DNA from: Tubulanus polymorphus
Taxonomy: Eukaryota; Nemertea; Palaeonemertea; Tubulaniformes; Tubulanidae
Reading direction: 5' to 3'
NCBI RefSeq assembly: GCF_964204645.1
Contig: NC_134028.1
Coordinates: forward strand, 3,942,501-4,006,500
Length of the DNA stretch: 64,000 nucleotides
The position numbers and the translations under genes are program-made. Below, one piece after another: positions 24,001-37,300 of this stretch; the first letter of the stretch is position 1; each line of letters begins with the position of its first letter. Under the pieces are notes generated by a model. The model was not told the origin of the DNA and searched no databases. It worked only from the letters and a program-made list of their open reading frames with translations.

Positions 24001-27000
24001 TTGCCGGTCAAGGATCGTTTAGTTGACGGCTGCCAGGTGCGTGCGCGGCGTCTCGGTTGCCATTGTTTCCGGAAGTGAACAATAACTCGGGTGTCAACAA
24101 CTAAGGAAACGAAGAAACAATGCACCCGTGGCGTTGTACCGAATTCTAAGATTTTATTGTCACACGCCTTAAGATCGTGATTTATTTGCGAGGAAACGTT
24201 GCGGATTTGTAATGGAAACCAGACACATTCTGATAAGCTAATTAATTATTTCAGACAATGATTCCGTTCATTATACCAGTCCGTCTACCTACGACAGGGA
24301 TAGCGGTTCATTGTGCCTCACCAACTCGACACAACTTTCACAAGAAATCGTCGCGCGCCTTCGACAAAACAAAGATTATAACTGAGGACGGAAGTTCTTA
24401 AAAACGGCAGGCTTATTTCCTGTATTTCTATTCTTTCCGAAAACAATCCTGACATAAATGGACTGAATTAGCTGATATATGAACACAGATACGCTATATT
24501 ATGGCTGCCATAGAAGTTGCTATCTACGCAAAGTTTCATTTTGCGGCTCAACTTAAGCGCTTTAAAGACCCCTAAAAGTAAGAATCAATCGGAACAGTCA
24601 TATGCATGTCATCCCTAAACCGGAACGTTGTCACCGCGCGTATATATTTTTTACTAACCCTTATGTAAATAAAGTGATATTGACAAAACGGTTATTCCCG
24701 TATCTACCACTTTTCTTCCGATATTTTATTATATTTCATTCGATGGCTGCGCATTATTGACATTACTATTGATAACGAGGTTTTTTATTGCCTGAATTGC
24801 TCAAAAAGTGTTTTGATAGCCCGTGATACTCGGAAGTCAGCGACGTCGGCAATTGATCAAGCAATTGTCACCAAAGATTTTTAGAGTCGTTTTCAGTCAA
24901 TCGACCTGAAATATTGGTCGAGGTTATCTTGAAGTCATCGCTATAGTAATATTGACTTGGCGATGATGTATTTAGGATAGGTCGCGACCTCTGAGGTGTG
25001 TCTTTTACATACCAGGCCAGTAATATCCCGATGATTACTTTTCGTCTAAATAGTGATGGGCTTCTGATTGTATGTACGCACGCATTGCACCGAGCCGATT
25101 TTTTCTTTCTTTTTGAATAGAATGGCGCACTTAACTCTTCGCTGTTTTGAAATCAAACGTTTGGGACATTAACGCCCTGGTATATCTGTGAAGAGACAAA
25201 AATGCATTGGCCCTTGATAAAAACAGCCATTGATTTATATTTGCAAACATAACCGACCTGGGTATACGAACATAAGTTAATCCCGGGAGAAAATGCATTT
25301 CAGAAAAAGACGTTTTTGGGTGCTACTTTTCCATGCATTCGATGTCCGTTGCCTTTTTTGTAGCGAACGGACTTTAATAAGATCATATGCATGACCAGGG
25401 GCCATTTAACAGGCGCGAGATTCGGAGTTGGCAGATGGCCGGCTACAGGTGACGCAACCCGAGTAAAACTTTACGTCAAAATAATATCATGTTTGGCCAC
25501 CATTTATAAATAATTCATACCGATAAATAGTTTTGTCGTTAACAACAGTTAAGGGCGCATTATTGTTTGTGTGATAAATTTGGCTTTATGTTCATTAGTT
25601 ATAAGGTTACTCGGAGCCGAGTAACCATAATAAACGGGTCTATCGGTCTATTTAATAAGCGCGTTCTCTGAGTGTCAAATTGCTACCTTTCTCTTTCTCC
25701 GTGCTTAGCAACCGAATTTTTGTCGTATCGACGTTGCGCAATAGTTATCCATGGCGATCGCAAGATTCGTATGGAACTGAACGGACAATGGGCACAAGAT
25801 CAGCGATTGGTGAAGATGTTTTGTTGCAACACGGGCGATGTTGCGTAAAAAGATCAAGTCATTACAATAAGTGTACTTGATGCGTATTCCCGCTTTATCC
25901 GCGCATTCTCGATGAAGTCATGTCCAAACAGCGGCACAATCACCGCTGACCACTGGGCAGGTGTCGGGTGACACCCAAACGTAAACAACAACGACAAATG
26001 CTTTTATAATTTTCCATGTTCTATCTTCAAGTGTGTATGTAGTATGAAAATAAGGGAGCTCTTAGAATCTGTATGTAGGTATTCGAAGAAGCCGGAAAAT
26101 GGACAAGTAAAACTATTGTATTTGATAATATGGGTCGTGTTTTATCTCGACATGCACTTCCATTTCGTGATAAGCTTGTTCTTTCGTTCTGTTTCCCAAT
26201 TCCGACCAAGTCGTGATGGTTGCCTATAGAAAAATGAATTGGGTCGTTCGTTTGGTTGGCAAAGAATTGATTCTAGATGCTTTAAATATTAAAGACTGAT
26301 TCTAGAACGCCGTCAAAGATGACTTTAGATCGATCCTGTGAAGTTCGTAAGATATTCGTAACCTTTCACAAAATGTAATTTAATTCAATTTTCCCTTGAA
26401 AAACGCGTTAGATTCAGAATATTTGAAATATTCGGTATGCATTTCAGCGATGAGCGACGGAGCCGAAACTAATTCAGTTGTCGTGTAAATAAAGCGAAAA
26501 TTATACGCATTAAAAATGAAGTGACTACTTTTGATCTGAACTGGGGGATAATAAGTCACAAAGACCGATGATTAAGCTGTAGCTGAAGAGAGATTCTTAT
26601 CTCCGAGATTGCGCCCATCCAGTCAATACAGAACCATCATTCGAAAACAATAGATCTCGCTATCCTCGGCCATCTGCCGAATAATTATCAACCGACCACA
26701 AAAAAACGACCAGTTCTAAAATTACAAATTACGCGAAATTCGATCGCTAAAGTTCTGAAATAAAACATTTTATATACGCATATTTCCAAACGTCAAATAG
26801 AAAACCTTATCGAACTGAGAATTAATGGTTGGTAATCGGTAATGGTAACATTGATATAGCTACAGTGTTTTTATTGAGTAGTCGTACTGTCTGAAAACCG
26901 ACTCTCGAGGGATTCAACGTATAATGGAAATTCAATTGTTATTGTCAACAAGGAGCCGTCGCTGAAGTGACATATTCTGTAATTAAGGAAAATTGAATTC

Positions 27001-30000
27001 CGATGTAATGAGTCGTGTTTAATCAAGTGGTAAAAGATAATACCCGACCCTACGTACGATCAGATGTATTTTTTACGAGAAACCACGCATAAACTGGCCG
27101 TCAGATGATACATGTTTAGATTAATACTGAAAATCATCAATTTACGGATCCACCACATATAAACGATGTTATCACTAGATGTTAACAATAAAGATAACTC
27201 GATACCGTTTTGAAACTATTTCTAGATAACGGGTATAGTTACAGTTATTGTCGTGAGTGCAACGAGGGATTATGTAGCACTTGTTCTATCGATGGCCCGT
27301 TGTCATTTGGTATCCGCCACCCGGCTGTGGCTAACAGGTACCTTCACTCGACAGATGGTGGCACAAAAATTCTTCTCCGCAGAAGGTGTTAAAGTCAACC
27401 AATGAACGCCCATTTTCCGTCTCACGTGACTCGAGGCGATGGGCAAAATACAAGTCTTGCGTAGTCGACATCTTAGGCGTAATTCGAAAATTACTTCCCT
27501 TGGGTGACTTAGCTTTTGTGACAACATAGAGCGTATCACTCCGTGCCAATGAGTGGAAAAAACTAAACAGCAGGTGCCCGTTTAAATGCGAGAGAGTCTT
27601 TCTAAACTGAAGTGGCCATAATGTAAATCCAAACCATGGACTTGTAAAAAAATCTAGGCCCACGGGAGAGTCGATTAAAGCTAGAACCTCGTCGCTTGTG
27701 CTGATACACATTTTGTTAAAGTACTTTTTGGAATTTAGAAACTTTTATTTACTATCTTCATACCTCAGAATCGTTACAATAACAACTACGTTATACATTA
27801 CTACATACTACATGCATATCAAATTTTCATTGAGTTAGACCTTCGTAATATCAGCGGAAATCGCTCAGAGGCTCAAAGGCCATATCTGACGGTGACCATA
27901 TCAACTTTCAAATTTTTCTTGGGGTAGGCAAACAGGCCCATATCTGAGCATTGCCTTTAGTTTTGGATTACAAACTTTGTTTTAGCGTCCGTGTTCCAAC
28001 CAAGCTAAAAACGAACCCCGCGCATATTCCTCCACGCAACGGGACTGTTAGATATGGACTTGTTTAATTGTAGCACTTATGAAAATACCGACTCAGCGAA
28101 AACCGGTAGAAACAAATTCATTATTGAATGAATCTATGAATGATAGGAAACTGTATGCGTTACAATGACGTAATATGAGTGGGAGCCTCGGGTATAAGTT
28201 TGTTACGCTCGTGACATAACGGCGCAAAGTGGTCGTTAAATTCCGTAATGAATAGAAACTATCATTGAAAATACGCCTTGGAAACGAGGGCCATATTTCT
28301 ACCCTAAATTGAAGAAATTAATGATCAGGATTCACTAATTTGAAACTTAACCGCCGCGAATCGCATCGAGCGAGTATTCGAACTTCGGTTTTGACTGAAT
28401 GGTTGACCCTAACCTTGGATGAATCATTCTAACGGACTCTTCATTCATCCATTTATTTCATTCAGTTGTTTGGCCAGACTGGAAATATTTATGAATGGGA
28501 TCATAAAAAAACCCAGTGTGAATGGTCATAGTATACGCTGCACAATAAGAAAAAAATCCGTCAGATATTTGATCACGCTGTAATAATAATGAAATAACTG
28601 ACCCCGGTCAGGTTGACCAGGTCAGTCTGACCCGGAAGCGTCTGAATCGACCAAGCACAATAGCAAAAAACATTCAGCTCTTCTTCTCGAGTTGGAAATT
28701 CTAAAGATTTAAAGATTGACCCGGATTTCTTTAAGAAAAAAAACTTGACCGATCCTACAAGGAAAAAAATGACCAGGCGGTAGCCTCGTTCAATGCCTTC
28801 TTTTGTCATTTCGCTCGACCGCTTAACAATGAGAATGTTTGACCATCGCTGGAGGCTTGTGACGATCCGCGGCTATAGACAACACACGACTGAATTTTGC
28901 ACCGTCGAACCCGCGTTTGTCCGAGTGTATGGAAGCAGAGAATCTCTTCGATCGGTTACAATTCAGAAAATTTCACTCGTTGATGGAAAAACTTCAAACG
29001 ACTTTTCGAAAATGAATTAATTTCAAACACTTTACTTAATTTGTGGAATTTATACCATCCCTAGGATGAAAGGCAATTTTCCTTGCGAACGATTCCAATT
29101 AGATTTTTGATAAATTGTCTTTTATCATATTTTTGACGTGAAATGCGTCAGACCAGGTCTATAACACGATACATAATGTGCACAAAAGTTTGAAATTTGT
29201 AGGAAGTTCAGGGCGACTACCTTCAATAGTTCGTTAGATTTCAATTCATTCAATGAAAAGTTCCCGAGCGCAGTAAAACGCGTTGGTTTATGCACGTTAC
29301 ACATACATACATCCCATCACGAGTCCGATACTGATTCGGTTTTAAGAGCTAAGGATACTGTAACTTTAACGTCGAGTAATCAAAATACGAACAATCGTAT
29401 TCCACGTGGAATTAATTCATCTTATTATTAATGAATAAACATGGAAGTGTGTAAGTTAATAGTAATCAAAGAGCATAATTGATTCGAGACACCGGCAAAA
29501 ACACGACGTGTTCGAGTTTATTAAAGTACAAACACTCGGCGTCTGCTCGAGTGCGAATAACGACTTCGACGTCGTGTGACGTAATGTCGGTTTGCACTTT
29601 AAGGAGTAATCAACGTTAACTGAAGATAAAGTCGCAAATTTCGCCCGACCCCCTAGAGACCATCACGGTAGTCTCAATTCTCATAATGATAGCAAATTAA
29701 GCCACTAGGGAGCCAGGAATTCTTAGGGATATTTGATATTTGCAAATAGATTTGACCATCGTTTATTTCTCGAAACAATTTGTCTTAGACCGACAAATAA
29801 TTAGACGAAAACAACTGTAATCCTGTCTAATTTTCACCAATCAGCTTCGTTCAATTCGCTAGTTATGATATTTCCAAAGGGTCACTGAAGTGTGCAATCA
29901 GCAATACGATGAGTTGAAGAAAATATCAATAAATAAGATGAAGTAATGCAGGAAATATGTAATGAGTTTCCCCTATCATATATCCACATGGCTTTGGTGT

Positions 30001-31700
30001 AGATATTGACCATTATTACGCGCAGAGATGTTTTTTTTGGCCAGCTACTTTTTATGAAGCCCGCGAACCCCATGTGTGCTGCAGTATGATGACTTTCTAT
30101 TCTGAAATCACCATTATGAGAACCCAAATTCAGGCACGTGCATAAAAATCGAGATATTATTCGGCGAGAAAAGTTTTCATGTCTTCAGACTACCCGTCTC
30201 CTGGCGCACATGAATACCCGGATTGCGCAATGAATACGGTTAGGCGACAGTTACTGATGCAATTGTCGAAACAATCATTTTTATTCGCAAATGGAAACAA
30301 TTCGTACGCGTGCGGTTTAGGGATATTAAATCAAACTAATGGTCATGTATATTTTACGAGTATTCTTTGTAAAGGAAGATGTCTAAGTTTATCATTTGTT
30401 CCTCCAGTTTTTGGCATATGGTCTGTCAAGTTGACAGCGCAGGTGAGGGGCCATCAACAGATGCAACATCGGATGGCTGTTACGCCAAATTTCAAGATCT
30501 ATAATAGAAATCGGCATGGGGGACCGGGAAAAAGTCTGACAACGTGAGACAACTAATAAGTAGCCACGTGAACTTTGGTTTGGTTGACGTATCGTTTTTA
30601 TTTTCGACAATAAGTAAACGGTATGGACGAAATAAACCACGCTTTCAGTATTTCATCGAGACACGCGGCTTATGGAGACAATTGCATCTACGACAGGTGA
30701 AACCGCAGACGCCCTGCTACAAAATGATGATTAATGCATATAACTGAAGAGAATTGAAGAGAAGAGGTGTTTATGTGACCAGGTGGACTCCGTTATTATC
30801 CTTTTGTCGAGTTTTTGCAACGTTTTTTACAAAACAATGATCTTTTCCATCGAATAGTGCTCTTAAAATCATGCTTTGTACGTATTTGTCAGAGAAAATC
30901 TGCCATAAACATCGTTTGCGTGCCCAGCGCGACGGTCTGCGCGATGCGCAAAACACAACTTCTGAAAAGTTTTAAACTAGCGCGCCACGTAATTGCGTGA
31001 CGCATGCGCCTTCAAGGCACGCTGCTGTTCAATGGCTGTTGACTTCAGCTTGCCGAAAAAAATGACAAATCCTCGAGCGCGCCTAGACAAAAATTACTTA
31101 ATTCCATTACCCGCCCTGAACAACGCTCAACAACATCTACGTGTCTATTGTTCAAATGCATCTTATTGTGCCAGGAAATAAAAGACACTTTAGCTAGTCA
31201 CATATACATACACCGGGCATGTGCACCTTATTTCGGTACGATTCAGAAAATAAAAAAGGCACGATGCATATAAACACATCTAGCGCTGTATAGACATTAT
31301 ATAAGAACGTCGGTAAAATTGAATTTATTCACGTCAGAGGTTGTAGTGGGTACTTAAGAATTCCAATACAAAGGGTCTCGCCTCGAAATACAAATGTACA
31401 AAGTAAAAATGTATTTGTGTGTGTGTGTAAAGATGGAAAAAGCCTCCTTCAGATATATCGGTCGTTTGGATGGAAGTTTAGAAGTTGTCGAGCCCGCTAA
31501 GATTTTAATCTTTCAGTTATAAACCGCGGTGATAAAGACCAGCCGATTTTAATCCATCGATCGCGTCGAACTCGCCTCTGATTGGCTGCTACGACAAACT
31601 CCAAACGCTCGCTGATCTTGAGTGTATTTACATGTGAAACGTGAACTTCGTGTCGTCTGCGACATCATAAAAGGCCATGGGCGGACTTGGCGCTGGATGA
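21043..31700. other. Long non-coding stretch upstream of neurogenin
   Basis: I find no ORF here with recognisable homology, paired splice sites or domain motifs; open frames are short and overlap on both strands. Several more GC-balanced blocks (about 22430-23000, 23750-24150, 25330-25650, 27200-27700) stand out from the AT-rich background and may be regulatory. Two tandem palindromic nuclear-receptor-type sites occur at 28606-28632 and are listed separately. Confidence 0.5.
28606..28632. promoter_or_regulatory. Tandem palindromic nuclear-receptor-type half-sites
   Basis: GGTCAGGTTGACC at 28606-28618 and GGTCAGTCTGACC at 28620-28632 are each perfect inverted half-sites with a three-base spacer, the geometry of oestrogen-receptor-type (IR3) elements. 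Extra TGACC half-sites follow near 28716, 28747 and 28769. Function is inferred from the motif alone. Confidence 0.45.
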
Positions 31701-31720
31701 AGGGCAATATGGGTATAAAA
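31581..31720 (+). promoter_or_regulatory. Core promoter of the neurogenin-like gene
   Basis: TATAAAA at 31714-31720 lies about 30 bases before the presumed start of transcription near 31745. An inverted CCAAT box (ATTGG) is at 31581-31585. The non-coding first exon would run to a GTAAGT donor at 31901. Confidence 0.6.
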
Positions 31721-31744
31721 TCAAATTGGTAACACACGACTATT

Positions 31745-31900
31745 TATACTTAACACGCGACGTTGTCGAAGCAGGTTGACTGAGAGACGGCTCCAAAATA
31801 TTTGGACAAGTTTCACATTTTCATCTTGATCTTCATTCAGTATCTTCACGCAGACATTTTACATATTACTTTGGATTTTTAATCACTAAGCTAAAATCAA
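31745..31900 (+). other. Non-coding first exon of the neurogenin-like gene
   Basis: This stretch lies between the TATA box and a perfect GTAAGT donor at 31901; the matching acceptor TTTACTTCAG ends at 32450. No ATG-initiated frame joins the coding exon. The start at 31745 is estimated from the TATA spacing. Confidence 0.55.
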
Positions 31901-32482
31901 GTAAGTATTTTGGTCAACTATTCAAATAACATAATTTTCCGACAATCAATCGATTACTTTCCAAATTCCTTAACTTGTTAGACTCTGAAATCTGAAAATC
32001 TTATTAATGGATTCTTGGAATATTTTCTAAGTATTAAATTATTCAGTTTCGCTGTATTTCATTATTGAACTGGAAATTGGTTATTAGATTTTTAGAATAA
32101 ACAATCCAACAGCCGATCCTCTGATTTGTTTATTTCAAACTTAATTGAAGACACGCTTATGTCGCAGAAAAGTCTGCAGCGTGTTTGTTTAGTAATCTAT
32201 GGCGTAAACAGAACTGCAAGATGGAAGAAAATTAACTTTGATATGTACGAATGATATATTATTAGCTTGAATAAGAATCAAACATCAAACGCAAAACGGC
32301 GTATTTTAGGTCAGGTTTTGGGAATCAATTATGCTGTCTTGTTGGAGTGACGTGTTTCAATGGAGGCTGGATATCAATAGACGGAATCTCGGGCGTCGCA
32401 TATAAAAGACAGCCATTGAAAACATTTCTAATCAGTTCCTTTTACTTCAGGTGCCGTGTACGCATCGTCAAGAGAGAGAGAG

Positions 32483-33454
32483 ATGAACGCCGAGCTATTT
32501 CAAGCATCGCGCCCCGACATCTGCGCTAGCGCTAGTCAAGACGGGCAGGTTGAAGCCGCGGATACTACGAGCGCAACACCAGACATGAAACCTATAATAG
32601 ACGAGTCGGGAGAATCGACGAAGAAAACTGCACCGCCGAAGAAAGGCGCGCGAAAGAGAACCGAAACCAATAACAACAACGATAGCGAAAATACGGGGGT
32701 AGTAAAGAAGAAGCGTTACTCGAAATCGAGGCAGAAAGAAAAGAATCCGAATTTAGTTATCAAAATGAAAAAAATCCGACGAGTAAAAGCGAACGATCGC
32801 GAACGCAATCGCATGCATAGTTTAAACGATGCTTTGGACGTGCTACGCGATGCTTTACCCACGTTACCGGATGAGGCGAAACTGACGAAAATCGAAACGC
32901 TTCGAATGGCTCATAACTACATCTGGGCGTTGAGCGAAACATTGAAGGTTCTCGAAGTCGATCCGAACGCGTCGGTGGGATTACCAACTCTGGATCCGTC
33001 TGCTGCCGATACTAGCGGATTTACGACGGACACGAACACGGTCGATTATTCGACGGACAATTCACCGGTAAGCTCGCCTTGTCCCGGCAGCGTCGACGCG
33101 CCTCTGACGCCTTCGTGCGGCGAGAACTCACCGCTCGGACTTACCACCTACAACTACGACGTGATGTCGCCGTGCTCGATGTACGAACAGAAAATATCAA
33201 CTCATCATTCGCCTCGTCCGCAACAGCAAATACTATTCGACCAAAAACTACTGGCGACTCACGAATTATACGAACACAATATCATGGACAATAACCGACT
33301 TTACGAACAGAAATTTACGGACAATCGACATTCGTTTTTTAGTTCTAATAATAACGGTTGGTTGCCAAATCATCCTTCATCGTCACCGATTCTGTCAAAC
33401 TATATCGAACACTCTATGTACTCTCCGCGACCGAACGAGCATTTCGGAGTTTAA
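32483..33454 (+). CDS. neurog: Neurogenin-like proneural bHLH transcription factor
   Basis: Neurogenins are proneural factors that bind E-boxes as heterodimers with E proteins and commit cells to neuronal fate. One coding exon encodes 323 residues. ATG 32483 is the first start downstream of the acceptor at 32450, within GAGAGAGATGAACG. Residues 71-98 are Lys/Arg-rich. The bHLH domain spans about residues 99-153: the basic region [20 protein letters not shown] and helix 2 [18 protein letters not shown] are nearly diagnostic for the neurogenin subfamily against NeuroD or atonal. The tail is Ser/Pro/Thr-rich, then Tyr/Asn/His-rich, as expected of an activation region. A single coding exon with a 5' UTR intron is usual for the family. 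The gene sits alone between two long non-coding regions, as regulated developmental genes often do. Confidence 0.95.
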   Translation: MNAELFQASRPDICASASQDGQVEAADTTSATPDMKPIIDESGESTKKTAPPKKGARKRTETNNNNDSENTGVVKKKRYSKSRQKEKNPNLVIKMKKIRRVKANDRERNRMHSLNDALDVLRDALPTLPDEAKLTKIETLRMAHNYIWALSETLKVLEVDPNASVGLPTLDPSAADTSGFTTDTNTVDYSTDNSPVSSPCPGSVDAPLTPSCGENSPLGLTTYNYDVMSPCSMYEQKISTHHSPRPQQQILFDQKLLATHELYEHNIMDNNRLYEQKFTDNRHSFFSSNNNGWLPNHPSSSPILSNYIEHSMYSPRPNEHFGV

Positions 33455-34375
33455 ACAACAATAACAAAACAGGTGAATACATAATTATGAATTTCTAATA
33501 GACTTGATAGATAATTGTCGTTCGGATTATTGAAAGGAGCTACCGAAATATTACGAACTTTTTCTCTGTGATTTTATGAAACAATAGTGTGACTATTTAT
33601 ATACTATATAATATATCAAATGGTAATTTATTGAACAGCTTAATAACGATGATATGTGTGAAAAATGTGTTATATACAGAAATGTAAATATGTAATATGA
33701 GATATCTAGCGCATTTTGATTGCTATATTTTTCTATGTAGATATATGTTGAGAAGATTTGTCCATATAGTTTTTTATCGATATACATAATTCGTATATGC
33801 ATTTTGCCGTATTGCATTTTTAAATGATCAGTTTAGAAAAAAGTTTAAATCTATGCACAATTTCATTAACACGAGCCACCATATTCCTTCATCCAGCTGT
33901 GAGCAACACTTCGTATTTCAAATCTTTTTTCTATCTTACATGTAAAATCTGCATGTATACATTCCAATACACAGCGAGAGTTTTAAAAATCTGTCTTCCG
34001 GGGAGTCAATTTGGGCCTGCTTCTTTCATGTGCACGTCGTTCGGTCGACAAAAGAACGTCGATGTTACTTTGCCCTTAAAGCGACTGTGCACGTGCGCGC
34101 CATTATACCCAAGACGACCGAGCCATGCATTTTATAAAGAAATACTTTTTTCATCGACGAAAGATTATGAACTGCCTTAAAATGACGACGGCGGCCTATT
34201 TAACGTCGACCCGTCAATCTTTCAGCAAAAATCTAGGTATATACGTGATAATTGGCAGACACATGTTTTGTATATCTTTGTATATATTGTGAATAATATA
34301 TGTATATATCATTTTTACTCATTGCCAAATCGTTTAATTATGCATATTTTTAATAAATATCAAATATGTTTATAA
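33455..34375 (+). other. 3' UTR of the neurogenin-like gene
   Basis: AT-rich sequence without a supportable ORF; AATAAA at 34352-34357 is the best candidate poly(A) signal, giving a 3' UTR of about 0.9 kb. The extent is inferred. Confidence 0.5.
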
Positions 34376-37300
34376 GTAAGACTATTTTCTTCGTTGTTAA
34401 TGATTTCTCATTTTTGAAATCTGACATAGTCCAGTTATCCAGCGGATCGTGCGCATTTGAGTGCCAGGGAGATCTCAATGAACCAACGGCGAAGTCCATA
34501 CTTTATTGTCCGTCTCTCCTCTTCACTCATAAATCGGCTTATCTCATGCTTTTTAGTCTTAGGTCTATTGTCCAGGTGAACGCCCGCGTATGGACTTACA
34601 CCGCAACGAACCAAATACAAGCTACTAGGCCACGGAATTTGCATGTGCACCGGGCGAATATAGACAAAAAGTAACAGGGCGTTGAAATGGTTGACTCTAG
34701 ACGTTTTGAGCCCCGGTTTTACTTCTTTTTTTCACATTGGCGACGATATTTATATGAACAGAAGAAAAAAGCCCGAGGATTTGACCTGTAAAAATCTCGG
34801 AGAGCGATTCTCTTTCTACACACAAGAAATCCATCATTGGTTTTTTTGTTGCCCGATTACAAAGAATGTTCGCTCAAATGTGAATGCCGAGTATAGCAAA
34901 GAATTTTACATGACAAAAATACTTAAAATTCTTTCTTAAAACCGTGTCACCCGTGAGGCTAAATTTTTCACAATTGAAAAAGATTTGCCAATTTTTTGTG
35001 CATTATAAGCCTTGGCAATGAATAGGGCCTTTGTGGACCAGGATTCTGGCTCCGTTTTCAGTTTAGGGATTTCAATGGTTCGGGTTTGTTCATTTTGTGA
35101 GTATTTTCTTCCACATCGCAAAGAGAGACAGAGAGAGGAGAGAGAGAGGGGAGAAGCATTTTTATGCGCTGATTATATGTCGATGGCGGGGAGCTCGGTT
35201 GCCTCGAACTGATTGGAAGCACACGCGCCTCTGACTGGTCGCAGACGTCACAACAATGGCGGACGTGTGCGCGAGAATAAATATCTCACTTGAAAAACTT
35301 CGAATCGCATTGAGTCTTTATGGTCTCACCGTATCAGGTACCAAAAATCACCGAAGAATTATTTAGTCGATAAAAATTGCTTCATAAATTGCGTAGCCGA
35401 TGATATATGGGTAGACGCAGGGTGGTCTTATTGCTCATAGTGATTTGTCAAACTCACCGATATTTTTTTGTTTTTGTCGAGTCGTGCCGAGAATCTAAGG
35501 ATCGTTTACTTCGAGCCCAAATGTAACGACAACAAAATCACTAGATACTTTTATAGACATGCGTGTCAGAATTTCATATGTATAGATTTTGTCGCATCTT
35601 CGTGAATTCATTATCATTTAGGCTCGCATTCGAACTTACGCTGCCTATTAAGTCGAATATGGGTTAATGTTTATGTGTACATATGGCAGGTGGTTGCTGG
35701 CTTCGACTACGATGGTCACATCGCTACATATCGACCTATGTAGACACATGGACACGATTCATGTCTTAAAGAACCTTGGCAAAAATTTGCGGCAATATGA
35801 CCAAGACGTTCATTATAGGCTTTTGTTTTAGAAATTCGATTCGATATTAAAGCGTGTTTTCTGTTTCTTTTCGAATAAGATGATACGGATTGTTCTTGAT
35901 TTTGGAATCACTCGCATTGACAAGCCCAGGTGAATTTTCATAACTTCCCTTAACGACAAAATCAGGCATAAAAATCAGTGCTTCGGCGGAAAACTCAATC
36001 TTTTATCAATGAATAGACGGTAGATGGTGGAGTGTTTATTCAAAATAGGGCCGCGTGTGTGCGATAATGTATTTCCGTTGAGCTAAACCCGTTTATGGAT
36101 CCGCAAACACCCAGCACAAGAAGCCCGATACAAAAACTAAGAATGCCTTTCTGTTTGCTGAGATCTTAAACAAATAGTTGGCGACAGGCTTGCAATGGGT
36201 ATCCGTGAACATTATGAGTTTATGACCGACGCCAGGGGTGGGGCCACTGGTATGTCCAAAGACCAAAGAATACATGCATGCGGTCATTCCATCGAAGTTC
36301 GTTGACTTTAGGAAATAATTTCGATACACGAAATCGTGACATGTTTACATTACAATTCAGTTTCTTCATTATCTCGAATAAACAATTTTTTAAACGTAAT
36401 TGAATATAATTCTCCTCATCTCCCTAAAATTCGATGATATAGATCATTTCTAGTTTTGAATTTCTTTTGATTATGATTCATATATGCCAAAATCCGAACG
36501 TCTCCCGTAGTTCGATCGGAACAACACTTCCGTTACAAGTAGCCGGGGAGAAAATTGGATTATAAACATTTAAGATTCGCCGAGGAATTTTGGCTTTCGT
36601 TAATCCAACGGATTTCACTAATGATTGCGTCCTATAAATACGAAGAATGCTTCCATCGAATTGGCGAAGTCTCAATTTCTAAACTGCGCGCACAAAGAGT
36701 CGAAGGATTAAACATTTTCTGGACGCCGAGACAACTGGCTATTCTATCTACGCATTATGTGTGTATCTATGGCTATACATTTTTATAATTCAGCCCACAT
36801 TGAATAAATCGCTTCTAATTCGTGTTTTTAACGTTCGAATGAGTGCAGTCGACGAATTTTCTACCCATTTTATAGTAGCTTAAAATTTCATCTTGACTGC
36901 CTGCTGTGAATTTAAACGTGTTCGCCGGTTTATTTTTGGTCCACCGTCTTGTAAGCCCCTGGTCAAAATAAGGTATTGGACGTATCATTATTGCGCTTGG
37001 ATAGTTTTATCTGCGAGTCCTATCTGCGTACATACCCTCCCGCAGGGCGGACAAAGGAAACTCCGATATGAAGCTTGAATATATTCTGGACAAAGCTGTA
37101 TTTCAGATATAAACATTTTGTGACGAGATATGATCTCAAATCTACATCAAACCTATTTTTGGTGTTGTTTGTTTTGTTGCTGTGTGCCTTAGTAAACAAT
37201 ACGTTAGTGTTCTTGCGTGGAAATATGTGTTTTAGACATTTTCACCTAAAAAGATTTTCGAAAAGACTATATTGAGCCCGAAGAATGACCATACAAACGA

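Noticed and set aside
27331-27711. Open frame of 126 codons on the - strand
   Set aside because: No known motif and no flanking splice sites in a consistent phase.
30179-30547. Open frame of 122 codons on the + strand
   Set aside because: No recognisable motif, competing frames on the other strand, and no supporting splice or poly(A) signals.
32456-32482. Upstream extension of the neurogenin frame from a GTG
   Set aside because: GTG is an unlikely start in animals; the ATG at 32483 is the first proper start after the acceptor.
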